DNA of 46,056 nt from SHYQ01 sp041674525 (GTDB lineage: Bacteria > Chloroflexota > Dehalococcoidia > UBA2979): positions 1 through 46,056 of the forward strand of contig JBAYVN010000014.1 in the NCBI GenBank assembly GCA_041674525.1. Direction: 5' to 3'. Below the pieces are notes generated by a model. The model searched no databases. It saw nothing but the letters and a program-made list of their open reading frames with translations, and was not told the DNA's origin. Each line of letters starts with the position of its first letter. Within the stretch, counting starts at the first letter, position 1. A program made the translations under genes and the position numbers. Shown one piece after another: positions 33,011 to 41,022 of this stretch.

Positions 33011-33955
33011 ATGCGTACCTTCCAGACCCTCACCGTGGCCAGCGTACTGGCCACCATCGTCCTGATCGCGATGGGGTCCACGGTGCGGACGAACGGCGCC
33101 GGCCTGGGCTGCCCCGACTGGCCGCTGTGCTACGGCGGCATCCTCCCGCCGCTCGAGATCCTCGCGATCTTGGAGTGGGTGCACCGGTTCATCGTCACGA
33201 TCATCAGCGTGCTGGTACTGACGCAGACCGCGATCGCGTGGTTCCTGCGCGGCCGCGATCCGATGCTCTGGAAGTTGGGCCTCCTCTCTGTCCTCGTGCT
33301 GTTCATCCAGGCGCTGCTCGGGGGCGTCACGGTGCTCCTGGGCAACGTTCCCTGGTCCGTGGCGATTCACCTCATCGCGGCGCTCACACTGCTCGCGGTG
33401 CTGACGGTGATGTCCGCGTGTGCGATCCTCGGGCCGAATCGCACGCGGATCGCGGGCGCGGAGCGTGCGGACTTCGTCCGCGCCGCGATGTGGGCGGCCG
33501 CGTCAACGTGGATCGTGCTGCTCTTCGGCGCATATGTGGTGCAGGCAGGCGCAGGCCCGGCCTGCACGACGTGGCCCCTGTGCGACGGCGCGCCGATTCC
33601 GTTCCTGACCGGCAGCTACGTCTCCCACGTCCACTGGCTGCACCGCATCACCGTGGTGCTGGGCGCCGGCGTGATCACCTGGCTGTTTCTGTATGTGCGC
33701 GGCATGCACGGGGCGGGGCGGATGCTGCAACGCGGCGCGCACTCCCTGATCGGCCTCTATGGTCTGCAGGTCCTGAGCGGCGCGCTCAACATCTTCAGCG
33801 ACTTCTCGCGAATCGCGCTGGTGCTGCACCTCGCGCTCGCCAGCGCGACGTGGGCGGTGATGGTCGCCGTCTGGTACGCCGCGCGGTTCGACCACGCGGC
33901 GGCGGCCCACGCCCCGCGGCGCGTACCGGACGAGGCTCGCGGTGCACGTGCCTGA
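33011..33955 (+). CDS. ctaA: Haem A synthase CtaA/COX15
   Basis: The 314-residue, eight-helix protein oxidises haem O to haem A for the oxidase. Haem-ligand motifs EWVHRF and HWLHRI and the two paired loops with cysteines (GCPDWPLCYGG; ACTTWPLCDGAPI) are present. Residues 304-314 are an Arg/Ala-rich tail. ATG 33011 gives the usual start (MRTFQTLTVAS) after GGGGGA. ATG 32975 would add 12 residues but overlaps a TAGGAT -10-like hexamer at 32971-32976. It precedes ctaB by 52 bases. Confidence 0.94.
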   Translation: MRTFQTLTVASVLATIVLIAMGSTVRTNGAGLGCPDWPLCYGGILPPLEILAILEWVHRFIVTIISVLVLTQTAIAWFLRGRDPMLWKLGLLSVLVLFIQALLGGVTVLLGNVPWSVAIHLIAALTLLAVLTVMSACAILGPNRTRIAGAERADFVRAAMWAAASTWIVLLFGAYVVQAGAGPACTTWPLCDGAPIPFLTGSYVSHVHWLHRITVVLGAGVITWLFLYVRGMHGAGRMLQRGAHSLIGLYGLQVLSGALNIFSDFSRIALVLHLALASATWAVMVAVWYAARFDHAAAAHAPRRVPDEARGARA

Positions 33956-34007
33956 TCAGCGGGCGCTCCGCTCCGTCCATGGGGGCGCGTACGAGGGGAC
34001 GGAACCG

Positions 34008-34901
34008 ATGACCCTCTCCGCCGTGCACCGCTCGTGGTCGGCCGTCGTGCACGACTACTTCACGCTGACCAAGCCCTCGATCATGCTCCTGCTGCTGGTG
34101 ACCACCGTCCCCGCGATGGTGCTGGCGCAGGGCGGATGGCCCGGCACCTGGCTGGTGCTCGCCACGCTCGTGGGCGGCGTGCTGGCCTCCGGCGGTGCCG
34201 GCGCGGTCAACATGTACATCGACCGCGACATCGACGCGATCATGAAGCGCACGAGGAGGCGTCCGATCCCGCGGGGCACGGTCTCGCCGCGCGCCGCGGC
34301 GATCTTCGGCTGGACGCTGGGCCTCGCCTCCGGGCCGTGGCTCTTCTTCACCGTCAACGCGCTGTCGGCGGCGCTGGGGCTGGCGGCGTTCCTGTTCTAC
34401 GTCGGTCCGTACAGCCTGTACCTGAAGCGCCGCACGCTGCACAACACCGTCCTCGGCGGGGTCGCCGGCGCGATCCCCCCGCTCATCGGGTGGGTCGCCG
34501 TGCGCAACGAGGTCACGATCGAGGGGGTGATGCTCTTCGCGATCGTCTTCTGGTGGCAGCCCGCGCACTTCTGGGCGCTGGCGCTGGACCTGGAGGAGGA
34601 TTACCGCACCGCGAACATCCCGATGATGCCGGTGGTGCTGGGCGCGGCCGAGACGACGCAGCAGATGGTGCTGTACGCGGCCGCCACGTGGATGGTGACG
34701 CTGATCTTCGGCGCCGAGGCGCACCTGAGCTGGATCTACTTCGCGGTGGCCGCCTTCGGCGGCGCGGGCTTCCTGCGCTGCGCCGTGCGCATCTACCGCG
34801 CCGAGGGCAAGGCGGGCACGCGCGCGATGTTCCGGTACTCCACGCTCTACCTCGCCGCGCTCTTCGCCTCGATGGTGTTCGACCGGCTGCTGCTGGGCTA
34901 G
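34008..34901 (+). CDS. ctaB: Protohaem IX farnesyltransferase (haem O synthase)
   Basis: The 297-residue UbiA-family prenyltransferase adds farnesyl to protohaem, the step before CtaA. The two Asp-rich motifs are NMYIDRDID (Asn68, Asp72, Asp76) and DLEEDYRTANIPMMPV. The haem O synthase-specific RTRRRPIPRG loop follows the first motif. Nine or so helices are present. ATG 34008 is chosen; an in-frame GTG at 33942 would overlap ctaA and add 22 residues without homology. The two haem A genes complete the respiratory block. Confidence 0.95.
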   Translation: MTLSAVHRSWSAVVHDYFTLTKPSIMLLLLVTTVPAMVLAQGGWPGTWLVLATLVGGVLASGGAGAVNMYIDRDIDAIMKRTRRRPIPRGTVSPRAAAIFGWTLGLASGPWLFFTVNALSAALGLAAFLFYVGPYSLYLKRRTLHNTVLGGVAGAIPPLIGWVAVRNEVTIEGVMLFAIVFWWQPAHFWALALDLEEDYRTANIPMMPVVLGAAETTQQMVLYAAATWMVTLIFGAEAHLSWIYFAVAAFGGAGFLRCAVRIYRAEGKAGTRAMFRYSTLYLAALFASMVFDRLLLG

Positions 34902-34924
34902 CCCGGCCTCACCCGGCGGGTGCC

Positions 34925-36001
34925 TCAGGCGTCCGCGAACGCGAACGAGAACCGCGCGAGGATCAGCGTCCCGGCCATCCACGCCGTCATCACCAGCAGC
35001 GCGGGCCACTGCTGCACCAACGACTCGTTGTCCAGCGCCAGCGCGCGCATGGCGTGGAGCATGTGCGTCAGCGGCAGCAGCTCCACCAGCGGCTGTACCG
35101 CGGCCGGGAGCGAGGTCGTGGGGAAGAACGATCCGCTGAGGAACATCATGGGCATGGTCACGGCGTTCGCCGCCCCCTCCACCGCGCCGCGGCCGTGCAC
35201 TCGCCCCGCGATGATCACGCCGATGTTCAGGAAGATCACGGTGCCGTAGACCGCTACCAGGATGAACGAGAGCCCGCCATCGAAGACGTGCGCGCCCAGC
35301 AGCTGCGCGACGACCGCCAGCAGCAGCACCTGCGCCAGCGACACCAGCACATGCGCGCCCAGGACGGACGAGAAGAAGCGCCACGGGGGCAGCGGCGTCG
35401 CGCGGATGCGGCGGAGCACGCCCTCCTCGCGGTAGCGCGAGAGCGATCCGGCCAGGCTGATGGTGGCGAATGTCATCAGGCCCATGCCGATGATCCCGGG
35501 TCCCGCGAACTGGAAGAACGTCGTCCGCCGCACGCGGGCGGTGCGCGAGGTGAGCTCGATCGCCCTCGGCACGCCGGTGAGCGCGAGGTTCGTCCCGTCG
35601 ACGACGGAGCGGATCGCGGCGGTGGTGACGGAGGAGCCGATCGGATCGTTGATCGCGTCGATCAGCTCGGCCGTCGCGGGCTGTCCCGGGTTCGCGGAGG
35701 GGACGAGCAGCAGCGCCACGTCCGCGCGGCGCGCGGTGAGCTCCTCGAGCGCCTGCGCCTCGGTCAGGCCGGGCTCTGTGCGGACCTTCAGGAACGACAC
35801 GTCACCGAGCGCGCGGACCAGGGCGGCGCCGGCAGGCGTCTGCGTGTTCGCGGCGACCACGATGTTCGTGGTGGTGCCGCCGCCGAACGAGAACAGCCGG
35901 AACACGCCGAGAATGATCATCGGGAAGGCCAGCGCCCAGAAGATCGACTGGCGATCGCGGATCACCATCTTCACGCTCGCACCGAGCAGCGTGCCCGTCA
36001 T
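34925..36001 (-). CDS. ABC-2 type transporter permease
   Basis: The 358-residue permease has an N-terminal helix (about 25-42), an extracytoplasmic domain of about 140 residues, and five more helices in the C-terminal half, the YhhJ/DrrB-like layout. It would export a drug, lipid or other hydrophobic compound with the ATPase encoded immediately upstream. The ATG overlaps the ATPase stop by four bases. The substrate is unknown. It converges on ctaB with a 23-base gap. Confidence 0.9.
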   Translation of the reverse strand: MTGTLLGASVKMVIRDRQSIFWALAFPMIILGVFRLFSFGGGTTTNIVVAANTQTPAGAALVRALGDVSFLKVRTEPGLTEAQALEELTARRADVALLLVPSANPGQPATAELIDAINDPIGSSVTTAAIRSVVDGTNLALTGVPRAIELTSRTARVRRTTFFQFAGPGIIGMGLMTFATISLAGSLSRYREEGVLRRIRATPLPPWRFFSSVLGAHVLVSLAQVLLLAVVAQLLGAHVFDGGLSFILVAVYGTVIFLNIGVIIAGRVHGRGAVEGAANAVTMPMMFLSGSFFPTTSLPAAVQPLVELLPLTHMLHAMRALALDNESLVQQWPALLVMTAWMAGTLILARFSFAFADA

Positions 36002-36957
36002 CCGCTCAACCGCCGTCCCGTGACCGAGAGGAAGACGTCCTCCAGCGTGCCCGGCTCCACCGCGAGGTCGATGACGTCCGTCCCCGCCCGCTGCGCCAGC
36101 GTGGTGAGCGCGGTGGCGACGGAGGGCGCGGAGCGAGCGCGCATGCGCACGACGAACCCGTCGGCGGTCAGCTCCTGGGAGATCTCGAGGGCGCCGGGAA
36201 TCCCCCGGACCTCGGCCTCATCGAGGGGGTGGGCGGTTGTCAGCGTCAACCGGTAGGGGGCGTTCAGGCTGCGGATCAGGCCCTGCGGCGTGTCCAGCGC
36301 CACCATGCGGCCCTGGTTCATGAAGGCCACCCGATCGCAGAGCGCCTCCGCCTCCTCCATGTAGTGCGTCGTCAGCACCACCGTCGCCCCCTGCGCGCGC
36401 ACGTCACGCACGATGTCCCAGAGGTCCAGGCGCGCCTCCGGGTCCAGGCCCGCCGTCGGCTCATCGAAGAACACGAGGTCCGGCTGGTTCACGAGCGCCG
36501 CGACGATGCTGAAGCGCTGGCGCATGCCGCCGGAGAGCGTGCGCATGCGCGACTCGGCGCGATCTTCCAGGTGCACGCGGCGCAGCAGTTCCACCGGATC
36601 GGCGCGGCGCGGATAGAACGACCCGAAGAGATCCAGGATCTCGCGCAGCGTGAGGTACTGGTGGTACGACGCGGCCTGGAGCTGCACGCCGATGCGCGCC
36701 TTCACTGCCTGGGGTTGCTCCGTGACCTCGATCCCGAGCACTGATGCGGTGCCGCCGGTCACGGGCGTGAGCCCTTCGAGGATCTCGACGAGTGTGGTCT
36801 TGCCGGCGCCGTTCGGGCCCAGGATGCCGAAGATCTCGCCCGCCGACACCGTGAACGAGAGCCCGTCCAGCGCGGCCAGGGAGCCGTAGCGCTTCACGAG
36901 CCCCCGCGCGGTGATCACCGCGCCGGCCGTGGGGTGTTCCCCTGCGGCGCCCGGCAT
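35998..36957 (-). CDS. ABC transporter ATP-binding protein
   Basis: The 319-residue ATPase carries Walker A (GPNGAGKTT), signature LSGGMRQRF, Walker B (LVFFDEPTAGLDPE) and the H-loop (TTHYMEEAEAL). The C-terminal 90 residues form the small regulatory domain typical of DrrA/CcmA-like exporters of the ABC-2 class. Its stop overlaps the permease start, so the two form one exporter. The 9-base gap after greA suggests co-transcription from the greA promoter. Confidence 0.95.
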   Translation of the reverse strand: MPGAAGEHPTAGAVITARGLVKRYGSLAALDGLSFTVSAGEIFGILGPNGAGKTTLVEILEGLTPVTGGTASVLGIEVTEQPQAVKARIGVQLQAASYHQYLTLREILDLFGSFYPRRADPVELLRRVHLEDRAESRMRTLSGGMRQRFSIVAALVNQPDLVFFDEPTAGLDPEARLDLWDIVRDVRAQGATVVLTTHYMEEAEALCDRVAFMNQGRMVALDTPQGLIRSLNAPYRLTLTTAHPLDEAEVRGIPGALEISQELTADGFVVRMRARSAPSVATALTTLAQRAGTDVIDLAVEPGTLEDVFLSVTGRRLSG

Positions 36958-36965
36958 CGTCTCCG

Positions 36966-37763
36966 CTAGCCCTGCACGTCCAGGACGCGGAAGGTGACGG
37001 GGCCCGATGGTGCGTTGACAAGCACCTCGTCGCCGACGGCGTGGTTCATCACGGCGATCCCCATGGGCGACGCGACGGAGATCTTGCCGTTTGCGGGGTC
37101 CACCTCGGTGGGGCTGACCAGTGTGAAGCTCTGCTCGCGATCGGTCTTGAGGTTGAGCAGGCGCACCACGGAACCCACGTTCGCGCGCCCGCCCTTCGAC
37201 TCCTCGTCGATGATCACGGCGTTGCGCAGGCGCGTCTCCAGGTCGCGGATGCGCGCCTCCAGGTGGGCCTGCTCGTCGCGAGCGGCATCCAGGGGGGCGT
37301 TCTCGCGGAAGTCCTTGTCCGCCATCGCCTCGCGCAGCTTCTGTGCGATCTCGGGGCGCCGGGCCTTCTCTTCCTCGAGCTGCTGCTCCAGGCGCTTCAG
37401 GCCGTCGAAGGTGACGTGGTAGGCGTTCCCGCCGAGCTCGGTCGCCGCGTTGCGGCCGCGCCCGCCGCCAGCGTTCGGCCCGAGCTGGAGCGCGGGGACC
37501 AGGTTCTCGTCCGTAAACGCGAGGCGCGAAGCGTAGGCGAGGAACGCGCGCAGCGGCTCGATGTGCTCGAGCGATCCGTCCGTGTGCTCGCGCACGTAGC
37601 GGCTGACGTCTGCCGTGCCGACGTCGGCCATGGCGCGGTCGTTGCCGAGGAAGGCCACGAACCGGGCGACGGCGGGCACCTCCTCGCGGGCCTTCTCAGG
37701 CTCGGCCGCGAGCGAGTTCTCGAAGTGGTCCAGCGCCTCGATCGCAGTGATGCGCTCGGCCAT
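36966..37763 (-). CDS. greA: GreA-type transcription elongation factor with extra N-terminal domain
   Basis: The C-terminal 155 residues (about 112-265) are GreA: a coiled coil with the catalytic tip DFRENAPLDAARDEQ (Asp151, Glu154), then the FKBP-like domain with ASPMGIAVMNHAVGDEV. GreA rescues backtracked RNA polymerase by stimulating transcript cleavage. The first 95 residues are an added helical domain that resembles the SAM-like core-binding domain of tyrosine recombinases (VARFVAFLGNDRAMADVGTA, then VSRYVREH). It is joined by a Gly/Arg-rich linker. ATG 37763 has a GGAGG SD at 8 bases, which supports the extended start. The extra domain could bind DNA or RNA polymerase. Confidence 0.88.
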   Translation of the reverse strand: MAERITAIEALDHFENSLAAEPEKAREEVPAVARFVAFLGNDRAMADVGTADVSRYVREHTDGSLEHIEPLRAFLAYASRLAFTDENLVPALQLGPNAGGGRGRNAATELGGNAYHVTFDGLKRLEQQLEEEKARRPEIAQKLREAMADKDFRENAPLDAARDEQAHLEARIRDLETRLRNAVIIDEESKGGRANVGSVVRLLNLKTDREQSFTLVSPTEVDPANGKISVASPMGIAVMNHAVGDEVLVNAPSGPVTFRVLDVQG

Positions 37764-37887
37764 AGGGCGGCCTCCGCCGTGTCGTCCCGATCGGTCCCGT
37801 TGTCGAGTGTGGATGCGAGGCGCGTCGCCACCGCCGCCATCGCGTTTCCAGCAGTCTAGAAGATGTGGGACGCTACCTGTCAACGTG

Positions 37888-38646
37888 GTGAACGTACCAG
37901 ACCCGCCGACCCCCGCACCGCTCTCCGTCCTCCGGAACGAGGCGGAGCGCCTGCACCTCACGTTACCCGAGGCCGCCCTTGAGCGCTTCCGACGCTACCT
38001 GGCGCTCCTGGCGGAGTGGAACGAGCGCGCCGGTCTCACGGCCATCACCAACGAGGAGGAGGCCCAGCGCCGCCACTTCGGCGAGTCCCTTGCGCTGCTG
38101 GTCGCGCTGCGGGAAGCCGGGCTGCTGCGACCCGGCGAGGAGGCCCGCGTAGCCGATCTGGGCCCCGGCGGTGGATTCCCCGGCATCCCGATGGCGATTG
38201 CCGAGCCCGCGCTGATGCTGGTGCTCATCGAGTCGCAGGAGCGGCGCTGCGCCTTCCTGCGCACCGTCGCGCAGGACCTCGACCTTGCCCGCGTGACCGT
38301 GGTCCACGCCCGCGCCGAGGAGGCCGGGCGCATGCCCGCGCTCCGCGGGACCTTCGACCTCGTCGTCGCGCGGGCGCTGGCCGCGATGCCGGTGCTCGTC
38401 GAGTATGCGTTACCGCTGCTGCGCGAAGGGGGCGTGCTCGCGGCGCCGAAGGGCAGCCGCGGCGACGAGGAGCTGGCGGAGGCCGCGCGCGCCATCGCGG
38501 CTCTCGGCGGGGAGGGGTTGCCCCCGCTCCCGCTGCCGCTCGCCCCGGACGCGCCGCCGCAGCGCGTGTACCTGGTGCGCCGCAGCGGCCCGCTGGACGA
38601 TCGGTACCCGCGCCGCCCGGGCATCCCCGCGAAGCGCCCGCTCTAG
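37888..38646 (+). CDS. rsmG: 16S rRNA (guanine-527-N7) methyltransferase
   Basis: The 252-residue RsmG/GidB enzyme methylates G527 of 16S rRNA with S-adenosylmethionine. The cofactor motif DLGPGGGFPGIPMAIAEP is intact, followed by LIESQERRCAFLRTV and FDLVVARALA. The start is GTG 37888 or 37885; neither has an SD. A TACCTG hexamer at 37874-37879 would put the transcript start almost at the start codon, so the mRNA may be leaderless. It is divergent from greA with about 125 bases between them. Confidence 0.92.
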   Translation: MNVPDPPTPAPLSVLRNEAERLHLTLPEAALERFRRYLALLAEWNERAGLTAITNEEEAQRRHFGESLALLVALREAGLLRPGEEARVADLGPGGGFPGIPMAIAEPALMLVLIESQERRCAFLRTVAQDLDLARVTVVHARAEEAGRMPALRGTFDLVVARALAAMPVLVEYALPLLREGGVLAAPKGSRGDEELAEAARAIAALGGEGLPPLPLPLAPDAPPQRVYLVRRSGPLDDRYPRRPGIPAKRPL

Positions 38647-38834
38647 CGGATCGGCTACCCGCCGCGCGTCGTTCGCTGCCCGTCGCCCGTCGCCCACTCA
38701 CACGTCGCGCGCCGCACCAGCACCGGGGCGCCCGGGGGAGTCCGAGTGCGCCTCGTGCGCTACCATGTCGCCACTCCCCGACCGCACCCCGCGGGCGTCG
38801 CGTCCCGCCAGCGCGCCTGCGTCGAGGAGCCTGC

Positions 38835-39446
38835 ATGCTCACCACTGCGAACCGCCTGCGCCGCCTGCTCACCCTCGACCTGCGCGTGCTTGACGAGGTG
38901 CGCCTCGATACCGGCGCGACGCTCCCCGCGGTGCTGGTGGCGGGGGCGAGCATCACCTTCCTCGGCCTCGGCGGGTGGTTCTGGTGGGTCGGCAGCGGAC
39001 TCGAGGGCCGCTGGGCGGTGCTCCTGAAGAGCGCGATCCTCGGCAGCAGCTTCGCGATCGCGGCGTGGATCGTGTGGCTGATCGTCGCGTACGTGGTCGT
39101 CAGCCGAACCGCGAAGATCGCCCTCGATGCGGGCGCGCTGCTCCGCTCCGCGGGCTTCGCGTGCGCGCCGCTGGTGCTGGCGCTGCTGATGGTGGTGCGC
39201 CCGATCGCCTTCGGGATCGGCCTCACGGCCATCGGCGCGTGGGTCGCGGCCACGCAGATCGCGATCCAGCGCACGTCCGGGCGGCCCGCCATCGAGATCT
39301 TCGTCGCCAACATCGCCGGGTTCGGTGTGTGGGCGATCGTGATGTCCCTGCTCGCGACCGCCACCAACCAGACGGCGCCCGGACCATTCCTCGCGGAGTC
39401 CATCTGGGAGGCCGTCACCAGCGGCAAGGTCGCCCTCCTGCCGTAG
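38835..39446 (+). CDS. Yip1-like integral membrane protein
   Basis: The 203-residue protein has five hydrophobic segments (about 35-55, 65-90, 108-125, 128-145 and 160-182). The layout is that of small Yip1/DUF1282-like bacterial membrane proteins, in which a soluble N-terminal region precedes the first helix. ATG 38835 follows GAGGAG at 5 bases. No catalytic motif is visible. It stands alone between rsmG and the glycerophosphodiesterase-like gene, and its function is unknown. Confidence 0.7.
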   Translation: MLTTANRLRRLLTLDLRVLDEVRLDTGATLPAVLVAGASITFLGLGGWFWWVGSGLEGRWAVLLKSAILGSSFAIAAWIVWLIVAYVVVSRTAKIALDAGALLRSAGFACAPLVLALLMVVRPIAFGIGLTAIGAWVAATQIAIQRTSGRPAIEIFVANIAGFGVWAIVMSLLATATNQTAPGPFLAESIWEAVTSGKVALLP

Positions 39447-39493
39447 CAGCCACGCTCGCCGGGGGCGTCCCCGGCCAGCCCGAAGGCACGCCG

Positions 39494-40276
39494 ATGACCG
39501 ACGCGACCGCCCGCAGTTCCGCGCTCCCCGGCCGGCCGCTGGTCGTCTCGCACCGCACGAACGCGGGAGACTCGCCCGAGAACACCCTGCTCGGAATCGA
39601 GGCGGCGATCCGCGACGGATGCGACGCCGTCGAGGTCGACGTGCGGCGCACGCGGGACGGCGCCGTGGTGCTGCTGCACGACGAGACGCTGCAGCGCGTC
39701 GCGGGCGACCCGCGCCCGATCGCCACGCTCACCCTGGCGGAGGTCCGCGGCGTCCGCGTGATCGACCCGCGGGGTGTGCACCCGCCGCAACCGGTCCCCA
39801 CGCTGGCGGAGGCGCTCGCGGCCGTCGGCGGGCGGTGCGCGATCGAGGTCGACTTCCCGGAGGGCGGGCTGGTGGAGGCCGTGGCGGCGGCCGTCCGCGC
39901 CGCGAACGCGGAGGCGTGGACGTGGTTCACGTGCCACCCGCCCGAGGACGCGAGCGCGCTGCGGCGCGAGTGCCCGCGGTCGCGCGTCTTCCTGTCGGTG
40001 GCCCCGCACCCGTCGTGGGTCCGGGACCTGGAGGACGCGATCGAGGTCGCGGCGCGCCTGGGCCTGGACGGCATCAATCCCAGCCTCGGGGCGCTGGCGC
40101 CCTCGACCTTCGCGGAGGCCCACGATCGCGGGCTCCTGGTGGGGACATGGACGGTCAACGCCTCCGAGGAGATCGAGCGCGCCCTGGATCTGGGGGTGGA
40201 CGCGATCACCACGGACGTCCCGGCCCGGGTGCTCCAGGCCATGGCGCGACGCGGGCTCAGCGGGCACGGGCGGTAG
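39494..40276 (+). CDS. Glycerophosphodiester phosphodiesterase-like protein
   Basis: The 260-residue protein has the GDPD TIM barrel. SHRTNAGDSPENTL (with the first catalytic His and Arg), DAVEVDVRRTRDGAVVLLHDE (metal-binding Glu/Asp and the second His) and a late GLLVGTWTVN segment are all present. These enzymes hydrolyse glycerophosphodiesters from lipid turnover. The usual HRG is HRT, and the IEVK lysine position reads IEVD, so activity or substrate may differ. There is no signal peptide, so it is cytoplasmic. The ATG at 39494 has only a weak SD. Confidence 0.85.
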   Translation: MTDATARSSALPGRPLVVSHRTNAGDSPENTLLGIEAAIRDGCDAVEVDVRRTRDGAVVLLHDETLQRVAGDPRPIATLTLAEVRGVRVIDPRGVHPPQPVPTLAEALAAVGGRCAIEVDFPEGGLVEAVAAAVRAANAEAWTWFTCHPPEDASALRRECPRSRVFLSVAPHPSWVRDLEDAIEVAARLGLDGINPSLGALAPSTFAEAHDRGLLVGTWTVNASEEIERALDLGVDAITTDVPARVLQAMARRGLSGHGR

Positions 40277-40303
40277 ACCGGGAGCGGAGTCCCCCCATAC
40301 ACT
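40274..40303 (+). promoter_or_regulatory. tRNA promoter TAGACC-18-TACACT
   Basis: TAGACC (40274-40279) and TACACT (40298-40303) are 18 bases apart, placing the start about 20 bases before the mature tRNA. The -35 overlaps the end of the upstream phosphodiesterase gene. Confidence 0.5.
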
Positions 40304-40328
40304 CTCGATCCGGCCTCGTGCCGCATGA

Positions 40329-40404
40329 GGGCCCGTAGCTCAGTTGGGAGAGCGCGACACTGGCAGTGTCGAGGTCAGGGGTTCGAGACCCCTCGGGTCC
40401 ACCA
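40329..40404 (+). tRNA. tRNA-Ala (GGC anticodon)
   Basis: The 76-base sequence folds as a standard cloverleaf. The acceptor stem GGGCCCG pairs with CGGGTCC and contains the G3-U70 wobble that marks alanine tRNA. The D arm is GCTC...GAGC. The anticodon arm CGACA/TGTCG has loop CTGGCAG (anticodon GGC, reading GCC). The T arm is AGGGG-TTCGAGA-CCCCT. The 3' ACCA is encoded. Confidence 0.97.
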
Positions 40405-40463
40405 CGCACAGACTCCCGCCCGCGGGACAGCACGCACAGCCGCCCGCGCGTCGCACGCCCTTC

Positions 40464-40486
40464 AGCCCCCCACCCGGGGGCTCTTT
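40464..40486 (+). terminator. Intrinsic terminator downstream of tRNA-Ala
   Basis: A 7-bp perfect stem (AGCCCCC 40464-40470 with GGGGGCT 40476-40482, loop CACCC) is followed by C-TTT. It lies 60 bases after the tRNA and before the fluoride-channel gene. Confidence 0.7.
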
Positions 40487-40540
40487 CGTGCCCGTGCACG
40501 CCGCGGGCAGACGTGACAGACTCGACGGACGGCGGGCACG
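40487..40540 (+). promoter_or_regulatory. Inverted repeat in the crcB leader
   Basis: CGTGCCCG (40487-40494) pairs perfectly with CGGGCACG (40533-40540) around a 38-base interior, 27 bases before the crcB start. It does not match the known fluoride riboswitch consensus as I know it. It could be a leader structure or a chance GC-rich pairing. Confidence 0.3.
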
Positions 40541-40567
40541 AACCAGCGTACGGACGAGGATGCCGAG

Positions 40568-40942
40568 ATGCCGGTGGTGATCGCGATCGCGTCGGGGGGA
40601 GCGTTCGGCTCCCTGCTGCGCTACTGGCTCTCGACGTGGGTCACGCAGGAGACGCGCTTCGGTGGCACCGGCACCATGGCGGTGAACCTGATCGGGGCCT
40701 TCGGGCTCGGCCTGTTCCTCGGCGTGATCCAGTCGCGGTTCACCGCGATCCCTCGCCCGGTGGCGGCCGGGATCGGCGTCGGCGTCTTCGGGGGGTTCAC
40801 CACGTTCTCCTCCTTCATGTGGGACGTGGTCGAGCACGTCGAGGCCGGGCGCGTCTTCGCCGCTGCGGGGATGGTGCTGCTCACCGTCGTGCTCGGCCTC
40901 GCGGCAATGATCGCCGGGCTCGCGGCGGGCCGGGCCGCATAG
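40568..40942 (+). CDS. crcB: Fluoride channel CrcB/FluC
   Basis: The 124-residue, four-helix protein matches the Fluc fluoride channel, a dual-topology dimer that lets fluoride leave the cell. The pore motif GGFTTFSSF, the conserved asparagine in MAVNLIGAFGLGLFLG and the N-terminal GGAFGSLLRYWLS are present. Only one copy is visible, which fits a homodimer. ATG 40568 has a GAGG SD. The usual crcB-type riboswitch is not evident upstream. Confidence 0.95.
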   Translation: MPVVIAIASGGAFGSLLRYWLSTWVTQETRFGGTGTMAVNLIGAFGLGLFLGVIQSRFTAIPRPVAAGIGVGVFGGFTTFSSFMWDVVEHVEAGRVFAAAGMVLLTVVLGLAAMIAGLAAGRAA

Positions 40943-40979
40943 CCGGGCGAGCCGCAGGGGCGCGCGCCCCGGCAACCAT

Positions 40980-41003
40980 CATCACGTCAGGCATCACGTC
41001 AGG
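40980..41003 (+). repeat. Perfect 12-bp tandem direct repeat before the aldo/keto reductase
   Basis: CATCACGTCAGG occurs twice without a gap (40980-40991 and 40992-41003), 19 bases before the aldo/keto reductase start. A tandem site this close to the start could be an activator or repressor target in the leader, or a small slippage duplication. Confidence 0.75.
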
Positions 41004-41022
41004 AACGCGGGGAGAAGACACC

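Noticed and set aside
33942..34007. Longer ctaB start at GTG 33942
   Set aside because: It adds 22 residues without homology and overlaps ctaA; ATG 34008 gives the normal N-terminus.
40487..40567. Canonical fluoride riboswitch upstream of crcB
   Set aside because: I could not find the conserved aptamer core; only a simple inverted repeat is present.
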